Source: a virus
DNA length: 64,000 nt
IMG/VR virus record: IMGVR_UViG_3300019487_000018
Span: 1-64,000 of that record
Direction: 5' to 3' (one strand)
A program made the position numbers and the translations under genes. A model generated the notes under the pieces. That model worked only from the letters and a program-made list of their open reading frames with translations, was not told where the DNA came from and ran no database searches. Positions 25,074 to 35,300 of the stretch are shown one piece after another. Position 1 is the first letter of the stretch; each line of letters begins with the position of its first letter.

Positions 25074-25633
25074 TATAGTCTCGCTTGTTCTATGTATCCG
25101 GCATCAAGTAACGCTTGTTGCAACGCATAAACATCTCTGTCATTTAGATGAGTATTGAAGATATTTTGGAGCTCCATCTCACGCGGAAATTCAAATGCTG
25201 TTACTCCTGGAATTAGAATCAATCCTAACATGTTGGTCTTTTTCTCGCAAAGAAACATTCCCTTGATCGTTCCAAGATGTTTATGCACATTTGTTAGTGA
25301 AAGTAACGTTGGATTTTCCAGAACGGAAAAATTGCCACCAACAAATCGAGGCCCACCGACAAGGGACACTAGCTTATTATGTGCAGCATTATAAGACTTA
25401 TTCACGTGAGATGGTCCACCAATTAGAGAAGTCAGATAATTGATCTGACAATCAAAGGTGCCAGTCACTGTTTTTGGACAACCAGCTAAGGAGGTTAGCT
25501 CCTGATAACGAACGTATAAATTACCTTCGTGTGGATCAGAAAATCGTTCTCTGTAGGCGGAAGCAACGTTTCGTTCGCGTGGCCCTTTTGGTGTTTTAAT
25601 TACTTCATCAAGATTCATGTCAAGCTCCGTCAA
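25073..25633 (-). CDS. leucine-rich-repeat-like protein in the tail operon (186 aa)
   Basis: About four degenerate 20-22-residue units of the form LTSLxGGPxxVxxxxxxxxNx (ELTSLAGCPKTVTG, YLTSLIGGPSHVNK, KLVSLVGGPRFVGG) make a short solenoid in the middle. The N-terminus contains a basic KTPKGPRERN. Such repeat proteins occur in phages as non-structural accessory proteins of unknown role. It is coupled to both neighbours: 14-nt overlap upstream, 1-nt overlap downstream. It may have arrived with the adjacent endonuclease. Confidence 0.65.
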   Translation of the reverse strand: MTELDMNLDEVIKTPKGPRERNVASAYRERFSDPHEGNLYVRYQELTSLAGCPKTVTGTFDCQINYLTSLIGGPSHVNKSYNAAHNKLVSLVGGPRFVGGNFSVLENPTLLSLTNVHKHLGTIKGMFLCEKKTNMLGLILIPGVTAFEFPREMELQNIFNTHLNDRDVYALQQALLDAGYIEQARL

Positions 25634-26342
25634 TTTCCTGCTTCAGCGTTGTCAGAAGTGTTGAAGGAAAGCATTCGGTCCAACCCGTTTGATTCAAAGC
25701 TTGAAGTTCTTTGGACTTATAACGATGTTTTTTATACTTACGTAAAATGGTCTGTTCCATCAAAAACGCCTCGTACAAAGGCATTTGTTTAGCTACAACT
25801 ACATCAAAATCAATTCCAGGAAATCGTTGTTTGATGTAACGTTTGCTCGTAATTCCTACTTTGCAAAAATTTGTACTGTTGATCAAGTACAGATACGATG
25901 GTTGTGTTTTTGCTTCTGGTCGTTTTACAAAATATTCTCGAGTGTAGCCGCCCTGTTTCAAACTTCCACACACAGGACAACCAACACCATTTACATGGTC
26001 GGCCGGTCGTTGTTCGAAATCCCCATGAATTTTACAAATAATCGTAACCTTTGTATTCATATTGAGCAACTCTGTCTTTTCATAGCTGTATTTTTGCTTG
26101 TGTGTGCACCGGGCGCGTCGTACAAATTCCTTTGTCGTTAGTTTCTTTGTACCTCCACATGAAGGACATCCGTAGCCTTGCAAGTGATCATCCGGTGTTT
26201 GTAAAAAACTTCCATGTTTGCAACAATCGATCAACACCTTCGTCTTGACATTACGGTAGTTCACTTTTTCGTACGTATATCGAGCGTTATGTCGTTCTCT
26301 GGCACGAATTTCAAATGCTTCTTTGGTTAATTTCTTTGGCAT
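25620..26342 (-). CDS. zinc-ribbon repeat, divergent GIY-YIG homing endonuclease-like protein (240 aa)
   Basis: Two zinc-finger repeats occupy residues about 20-135, each with a C/H pair (CCKHGSF, CKIHGDF) and a distal GYGCPSCGG or GVGCPVCGS. They follow a repeated FxxRAR...KYSYEK motif. The C-terminal part (SYLYLINSTNFCKVGITSK, then E in LMEQTIL) is a divergent GIY-YIG nuclease fold. Such proteins recognise and cut DNA and behave as free-standing homing endonucleases. It sits inside the structural cassette with its own late box. Confidence 0.7.
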   Translation of the reverse strand: MPKKLTKEAFEIRARERHNARYTYEKVNYRNVKTKVLIDCCKHGSFLQTPDDHLQGYGCPSCGGTKKLTTKEFVRRARCTHKQKYSYEKTELLNMNTKVTIICKIHGDFEQRPADHVNGVGCPVCGSLKQGGYTREYFVKRPEAKTQPSYLYLINSTNFCKVGITSKRYIKQRFPGIDFDVVVAKQMPLYEAFLMEQTILRKYKKHRYKSKELQALNQTGWTECFPSTLLTTLKQEIDGA

Positions 26343-26360
26343 GTTTAGTCCTAAATCTGC

Positions 26361-26368
26361 TATTTATG
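26361..26368 (-). promoter_or_regulatory. late promoter -10 box CATAAATA
   Basis: 18 nt before the ATG at 26342. Confidence 0.65.
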
Positions 26369-26371
26369 GCT

Positions 26372-29300
26372 CTAGTCATCAAATATACCAGCAACTTCCA
26401 ACACACGAATACCGTGCAAAGCTACCCAGGAGGTCTTAAAGATCTCACGGTATTTAGATTTCACGGACAATGCATCTAGCAGACAGTTAAACCAAATGTT
26501 GTTGACGTGTTCTGTACCAAATGTGTTGTAGATTGCATCCATTGCTGTGGCAATATTCTCAGACGTGTCAAACGAGAACGTTGCAAAGAACGAGTTGATG
26601 TCTAGTGGATAAAAGTCGTTGTTCGGATCCTCGAGATACGCAATGACCGTTTGCAGCGACAATGTACCATCGGTGAATGACTGATCAACACCAAGACCGT
26701 ATTGTGTATCCGTGCCAGAAATCTCATCATACAGCGTGCGCTCCAACGCTGGGACACGAACGCTTGGATCAGCGAGCTTGTAGCCAATCAACGATTCCGT
26801 TAGACGGTCCCACAGACGGCGGTCAATGTTAGCCCCCTGGCTGCGACGAATTGCAAGCCATTCTTCATGCTTGTTTTTGAGGTTCAACGGTGTCGGACCG
26901 TCATCAAGAGTGTCACGAAGTGTCAGATCCCGTGTAAATCGCACTTCATAGCGATCATCCGTTCGAATAAAGTCCGCAGCCTTACGAATGATCGCTTGGC
27001 GATAGAACACTGGAATAACAGGGTATTGATCATAGATCCAAGGCGCTGAATAAATGATGCCAAATGTGATACCGTATCCGAACCGGTCCGCCAAAGTTGG
27101 ATCATCTTCTGGACGCTGTACAACAAGATATGGCGTTGGAATCTGTTCGATCTGTTGGGCAACTTGGATCAAAGGCAATGCATCATTACGATCCTCGATC
27201 TTGTTCAATCGATTTTCAACCCAAAAGTAGAACAATGAACGCGTAACGTTGTCAATTGTTACAACACGTTGTGTGTATTCGGTCTGTTGCTTGAATTGCG
27301 TGTGTGTTGTTCCGTCATCTGTCGTATCTGGGTCAAACGTAATCTGTTCTTCTGTGAGAACAGGAATTGGACGTACGACCGTCACAATATCGTTGATTGT
27401 GAGAGAGGTTGAATTCGAGATCTCCAGCGAATTATCAACAACAAGACCTGTTTCCACGACAACTCCGTTCACATACATGTTGACAACATCACCAGAAGCA
27501 AACAAGTCGCTGTCAAGCGTAAATGTCGCAGGAACCGGAAGTGTATACCCGTCAATAATTGGAATGATTTTTTGCGACACAATCGGTTTACGCACCCAAG
27601 ATGTTGCTTTGAATGCTGGAACAACTTCTAGTGTTCCAATGCCGGCCGTACCGTATTCGAACGGCGTACCATTTTCCGTGTCGCTTAGTTTGGTAATTGT
27701 TGATGTTGTACCCAGTGTTGCAAAATACTTTGTTGAACCAGCAAGCGTTGTAGTTGTTGTTAATGGAAGTTGCAGGTCGAATGTTGTGATCACAATCGTG
27801 CTTTCCACAGCTTCAACTGTTGTTGCTACACCTGTGAGAGCAGTTTGCATCAAAGCTGCAAGCTGTGTAACTGTCGTTGATGCAGAAGTAATTGTGATCG
27901 TGTAGTCGATTGCCGCTCCACCATTCACAGCGAGGGTAAAGTCATAGCTGCCAATAGCCAAATTTGTCAACGTTGTTGGTACTACTGCCGGTGTATCATA
28001 GAAAGTAACCGTTGCAATGGCTGGTGATGTTTCAAACACCGCTGGAACGACCGTAATCGTTACAACCGCTGTCATCGAAGTTGCTAAACTGTCAAACAAG
28101 TCTGGATTAGCACCCGTTGTCGGACGAGTTGGTGTAATTGTTCCATTAACGACTAACACTACTTCATCGCCTATGCTCAACGTGTTCACGCCAGCAATTT
28201 CATCGGTGCCGACGTTCACAGTCGCTGAAATTGGTGTACGTTCACGGAAGAAAGTTGTCATTCGTGGGGTACCAGTGATCTTGTCGTTTGACGCAATTGC
28301 TGTGTCATTGGTCTCATCAACAGCTGTTGCAGCCCATTCCTCAGGTGTGAATTGGCTTTCAACCCATTGATACACACGAACGTCGCCCCAATCCGCCAAA
28401 CGACCCCAGTTGTAGAGGCGGTCGTTGAGATCCGGTAGGACAACATCGTCATAGTACGGACGATATGCAAGCGTTGCTGTATCAAGCCACACTGTTTGTG
28501 TTTCAGCCTGATTCCATGGCTGTTGTGAGATGTCATTTGGATTCAACGTATTCGTATACAGAGCTGGATCGACAGCATTTTGAATGTCAACATTATGAAC
28601 GGCTGTGGGTGAGTGATATCCTCGAGCTGGATCCCACATCGGAACATTGGTCAGCACCGTTCCGGCAACGTAATCGATGATCTTCGCAGGACTATTCTTT
28701 GTCTTACCTGGGTTGATCGTGAAGATCATGATAATGTCAGTGAAACCAGTCGTTGTAAACCGGATCACTTCCGAATTGATTCTTGAGAACTCATCTGCAC
28801 CTGTGCCTTCAATCATATACGCTGTTGTATAGTTGCGTAAATCACCAGCAACAACAAGATCACGGTTGGTTACACGAACTGTGTCTGCAAAAGTTGGCAG
28901 CTGTATGTAGATATCACCGGCAACAGTTGTAATTTTGACTGGTACGTCAGTTGTCTGAACCCATTGTGTTCCATCCCAAATGAAGATGAAGCCAGTCGAC
29001 TTTTCATACCACATGTCAACCGTTTCTTCGCCAGCTGTTGGAACAACATCAGAAGCATAGATTGTTGTGAGAGTTGTCACCTGACTGTCTAAAAACAGGA
29101 TTGAATTATCGAGCAACACCCGTTGCTCGGGCGCATCAATCCAACGGTCTTGATTGCTAAATGTTACAATCTTGAATCCCATTGCCTCATCAGCCTCAAC
29201 CTGTGCCGTGTCTGATGCTTCTGTATCTGTCAAAAACTCGAGACGAACGTCATCGACTTGGCCATCAGACGCAAACAATTTGATTTCTGGATACACACGC

Positions 29301-32300
29301 GGACGAACATCTCCAAATTGAGCAATCTTCCAAGCCCAAAACTCGTCGATTTTTGCGTCAACAAATCGACGAGAGTTGATGTACGCCTTGATTGCATTTG
29401 TTGATCCTTTTGCTTGGATCATACCGCGGTAGAAGACAAACTGTGTTTTTGCATTTGTGTTCAACAGATCCAAATATGGCTGTGAACCGGCACGGTAACC
29501 AAGCAATTGACGAGAGTTGAGACCAACCTTCGTAAGTTCCTTCAGCCCGTATGTGTCATAGTAGTTCTGCGAATCGACGGTCTGGCCTTCAATGTTGCGA
29601 CGGTATTTGCCGCCGAGCAAGTAATATCCACCTAATGTTGGACGAAGTGAAAAATCGTTCTTTTCGTAGAAGTCCATGCCAAATCGCTGTGCTGTTAATC
29701 CGAGGAATGAATCGTACAGAATTTGATTGCTTGTTGTGTAATCGTTGAACAAACAAATGTGCTCGTATCCTTCGATAAACAAGTGCGCTCCACCCATGTG
29801 AATATAGTTGTATGGGTCAGCGGTAGAGATTGATGGTGGAACAGTGTCGTTAGGAAGTTCTGTTCGCATTGCAAGACGGCTCTGTTTGTCTTCACGGAAC
29901 ACCAACAACTTATCAGCACTGATTGGCCGTGCATACTGGTCAAAGATCGTTTGCTGAACACGAATGTCTGCATACGGTCCTTGAACAACGTCCGAAAGAA
30001 CACCTTGAGGCGTGTCAATCCACACATTGTTCCGAGCCGCATTCAACTCAAACGATGGGAATGAAATCGGACGGCTTTGTGGAGCAATAAACATCACCCC
30101 ACTGCCGTTTGTGAGAACGTCAACGATGCTTGCGTTCAACATGCGTGTGGTTGATAACCTGAACTCACCTGACACGCCGGTCGGATTATAGTAGTATGGT
30201 GTGTTCGCGATGAACGGTTCTGGCAGAAGACCTGTTGATGACATTAAGATAGCAGTTCCTGGTTGCCACATTGGCACCTGACCTGAGAACGTCATGGTAT
30301 TTGCGGCCAAGTCTGTCACAGTGAATTGATATTTGTCAGCAACGCTCATGCGTGTACGACGTAGTCGGAACGCCCAATCGATGAATCGTTCTTCTTCAAG
30401 CTGCCAGTTAACTGTGCGTCCTGTTTCCGGATCCAGCTCTGTGAAGTCGCTCAAATTGTACAAGACGCCAATGTCTTTCTGGTAGGCTGCGTAGCCGTCG
30501 ATGATGTTAATCAGTCGCTGAATACCAGCGATCGAGTAAGGAGGAATAAACGTTCGAACCTTTGTCTTGTCCAGTGCATAGTGATACCAGATTTCTGTTG
30601 AAGGGCCCGCACCTCCAAACACTTGGAATGATGAATCGACTTGACCAACATTAAGATCTCCTGTACCAGTTGTTGTCCACACAAAAGGAACACCAGCCAG
30701 CGCTGCATTTGGACTTTCTGCAACTCGGAACTGTCGATTGTTCAGTCGGATAATGTACAATGGTTGATTCGGAACCAACGGAGCTGGTAACAATTTTGAT
30801 GAAGTTACGAACACAAGATCGCCAGTTTGCCACGGTAGAACACTTAACGGAAAGTCAATCAAACCATTTGCGATTGAACTTGGTAGTGGTTCAAGTGTTG
30901 TGATTCTTGTCCTGTCAACCGATGGATCGTAAATCGAAGCAACAACGGTATAGGAACCATCATTTCCTGTTGAGTTGATAACGTCAAATTCTTGATCCGG
31001 AGGAAAATCTGTCACATGATCACCATCAACCTCAAGCAGATTCGATACAGACAGTGCACCTGTAATTGTATAGCGGAAAATCGTTGCAGTGTTCGTAAGA
31101 ATATCAACCGTGAACGGATAGTTGATCACGTCATAGTAGGAAACGTCGCGAGGAATTGACGCAAGCGTTTCGATTTCAAGTTTCCACTGAGTTTGACTGT
31201 TGTACTGAACAAGTTGTGGTGGCATATTCAAGACAACGACTTCAAACGCATCTGACCACATGTCTTTGATCACACCCATATTTGCGAGCAATACGTTGTA
31301 GTCTTGTGGACCAACATCAAAGTACTTGTTCGAAACTTCGAGAGTTGATGTGTCAATAATGCCGGAGAATTGATAGGACAATAATGGATCCCAAGCTGTC
31401 CACAAAATACGGAATTCTTTGTTCGTGTCGTAGCCAACGAATCGGTCATAGTTCACATACCACTGGTTCAATCCTCGTGCTAGGAATGAGACGTCATTGT
31501 TGTAAATGTCGCCGTGGAACAGTGCGTCTTCGTGGTTGTACACCTGACAGAATGTTGGATCGATCTGAAGGTTGTTGACACGTATAAAATCAATGCCCCA
31601 CGCATAGTGCATGAAGCGAACAGGTTGCATTCGAAATGCAATCACTAGTGGATCGTAAACATGCTCACCGGAAACCAACCACTGCCATTCTACAGGACCG
31701 CCGTCTCCAAACGCATAGTTCGCTCCAGGGGCAACAATCTCAGTCGACAAACTTGTGAAGAACGAGCGAACAATTGATGAAACGGTAGTGTAATACGGTG
31801 GCAACAGATCATCCGGTGCATAGTTGCCTTGAATTACACCGTCACTGATGTTGACGGAGAAATAGTTGTACACCAGCGTCACTTGGCCTGGTAGACCAGT
31901 TCCCGGCGAACCATCCGGAGCAGTACCACCCACAGGAATGGTACCAACACGAATATTCTCCCACATACCAGTTGTTGTGCCGTGGTTGTAAATCCATCGA
32001 CGGGTGCCGTTGGTTTCAAGGTAGAACGCATCCCACCAGTCAGGTTTGTCCGCAAATCCCTGGAGTTTCCATGGCTCGAGATGTGGGTAAGGTGTATTGT
32101 ACCATAGCGTGTAAAGCTGTTGCCAAGACCCTGCCAACCCAGGCGAAATCGAGAACGTTGGTGGTGTAGTCAAGTTGCTATACACATAGTTCCATGTGAA
32201 CGCATCTGACGGATTATACAACACATTTTCGAACGGTGCACGAATACGGCGAGCGGCGACAAATGCAAAGAATTGGTCTTCGGTATATTCATCGAAGAAT

Positions 32301-35300
32301 GCTTGTTCACTTACATCGGGAGTTAACGATGAGTAATCGAATGCCGTTTCAGCGAAGTCAGGCGTAACAGCATGCAATTGTTCTTCGATTGAAAGGATTG
32401 TGTTTGCCAATAGCGCGCGCATATCAACTTGTTGCCATGCAATTGAGATCTCGCCAGCAGGTGCTGCAGCAACCCAAGAAACACCGTTCCATTCAAACAG
32501 TTGGTTAAATGTGGTGTTCCAGTACAAGGCACCAATTGGAACGCCAGCCGATGATGGCGCAACGGGCGAAACAGCAATCACGTTGAAGCGATACAAAACA
32601 CGAGGCGCAATAGTCTGATACCAGTAAACACCGTTTCGAATCACACCAAACTCTGCAACGAACGTTGTTAGTGGGCAGCCAGGTGGTAATATGAACGGAA
32701 GCGTTGACATGAAACATGGTGGCGCTGTCGTAGAAATCTTTCCAAGAGTACCGTTTGTTACTCGCGTGTCCGGTAAACTACACAAAATACGTGCGATGCT
32801 ATCTTCTTCGGCGGCTGTGAAATCAATACCCGAACGATGACCGTCGTGATGTAGAATTTGATAGATGTTCAACTTCGAATCGATGTCTACAATCGGTTTT
32901 GTCTTTGGTCCGAGTGCAAACATTGGAACTGTTGCAACCCAATGACGTACACCAATATCGGTTACATTGTCGAACGCACTTGTATCAACATACACTTGGC
33001 CGTAGAAGTCGTTCGCTTCATAAGCGTCTTGAATCGTTTCGTTGATGAATCCTTGCAAGTCTGTGATTGTTTCCGTGTTGATTGTTGACAACATTGTCAA
33101 CACGTTCTTCGTGTATAGTTCTTTAATCGCTAACAACAATGATGCATACTGTTGTTGTGCAAAATCAATGATGCCCAACGGGGTCACAACAGTCTCATTT
33201 ACTGCAGAAATCAGAGTATCATAACTATCATTGTGCTCCTTGATCGTACCACCCAACGAATAGTTGAACGACCCCTGCGTCAAAGCAGAAACTGTTCCGC
33301 CTGGGAATGCAAATGGATTTGGTTGTTCAGCAATGATTGATCGGAAATGTGAGACAAGCTCTGAGTAGGCAACAACCGCGCGGTTGTGATGCTCCGGATT
33401 GAATCGCCACTGATCAGGTATTTCCCAGTCACCAGTAGGATCGCCAACAGGCAGAGGATTTCGATTGCCGTCGACCCATTCGGGAATGTAAACACCACCA
33501 GTCCAATCGCTAGGTGGACCAGAAGTTCCGTTTGTGTATTGCGGGACGCTACGCCAAATCGTCGTCAGTGTTGGATCAGCTCCTTCGATACAAACAACCG
33601 GTGTTAGAAGGGAATCGTCCTGTTTCGGCTGAGCTTCTGTTGACCATGTGGTGCCATTAGATCGGAAGACAATCTGCTGTTCGGGATCATAGTAAATGCT
33701 GTTAACAATTGTGACAAGATATGCAGGAGGATCTGTGCCAACAAACGGTGCATGCGTTTCAAAGCGATCGTTCGCATCTTGAATGACAAACAACGATTGC
33801 CATGCGTCACCATCCCATTGTTTTAGGACTTGTGTGCTGGTGTTATACCAGTAATCACCCGACTGCACACGACCATCATGCAGGCGATAGCCGTAGATCT
33901 GACCATTATCTTCTGCAAGTAGGAACTGTTCGAATCCAAACTCCCGGCCACCATCTGAAACTGTAATACGCTTCTGAACAGAACGATTGATTGGCGCCGA
34001 TGGATCTTCTTGGAAAGAAAAAATTGGCGATGCTTTGATGATTTCTCCCGTGCAGACATTGTACACGTTGAACAACGGATACTGATTGATCAATATCTTG
34101 GCTTGTTCGTTTCGTTTGTATGTTTCACGTGCAAGATATTCTGGTTGAGTACCAGCAATCACAGCTGCAAGGAATGTCACTTCATCTTCAATTGTACGAA
34201 CAGGAACATACTGTAGACCCATGTCACTCAACGAAGCCGGACCAACTTCAATGCGAACAATGTCATATTGTGTCAGTGGTGTTGTAAAAATGATCTGCGT
34301 TACATAACCGAACGTTTGAGAAGTGTAGATGCTTGTACCGACTACCGTATAGTCCGGAGTACCGACAGTTGTTGTTTCTACATACTGACCATACTGACGA
34401 ACATCGTTAACATATACACGAAGTTGGTCTTGTCCGGCAAGCGCAAACAGGGAACGGCCAGTCGTAATTGTACCAGAAGCGTTTGCTGCAGCAGGAATTG
34501 TTTCGTTGACGACAATGTTTGTATTCAGACCAACGTTTGTTGCCGACAATACTGTGTAGATGCCGTCGCCACCGCCCGTGTTGTCTGGAATGACAAACGA
34601 CATGTTTGGGAAAAAGAATGATGCAAAATTGCCTGTAATTTGCCATGTTCCGTTAACACCCACGATCACACCATTGATCGTAAATGCTGTCTCATTGATG
34701 AATTGGAATGAGGCATCGAGAGGGATAGTCGTTACGCCAACGCCCGTGACTGTTGTCTCTTGGAAATACTGGCCAACAGTCATTGGACCAATAGCTGGAT
34801 TGCCGAAGAATGAGTATGGATCGCCGTCTTCTATCGCACGACGGAGCAGCGGGTTACCGACAATCGATCCTTCCGCAGTAGTCACTTGTGATGCGGTGTT
34901 CATAACCCAATGAACATGATAGCCGCGCCAGGTGTCGCCAAGACTTGTCAAGCTCGGTTCAAGTCGTAAGTGTGTTGGACCACCACCGGTTGGGTACGTT
35001 GCAAAAAATACATCAACAGCTGGACCAGCCTCAATCAGTTTCACAATTGTTACCATATAGCGGCCTTGGACATCCGCTGGATCAGTTGGACCTCCTTCAC
35101 GGTAAATTGAGTAGTCGACGGTGAATGTATTGTTCGTCACCGGCAGATCAGACTTCACTAAAAAGTGAAAACCCGGAACAAATGTGTCTGTATAGTTTGT
35201 GTCACGCGCCTCAGTTTCTGACTTGTCAAACAAGTACAAGAACCATTCTGTGCCTGCCCCACCCGGCTGGTCAGCAATCCAGCCTTTGACTGGCTCAAGT

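Noticed and set aside
27249-27905. 218-codon plus-strand open frame opposite the giant protein
   Set aside because: Val/Ser/Thr-rich mirror of the Thr/Asn/Asp-rich gene; no signals.
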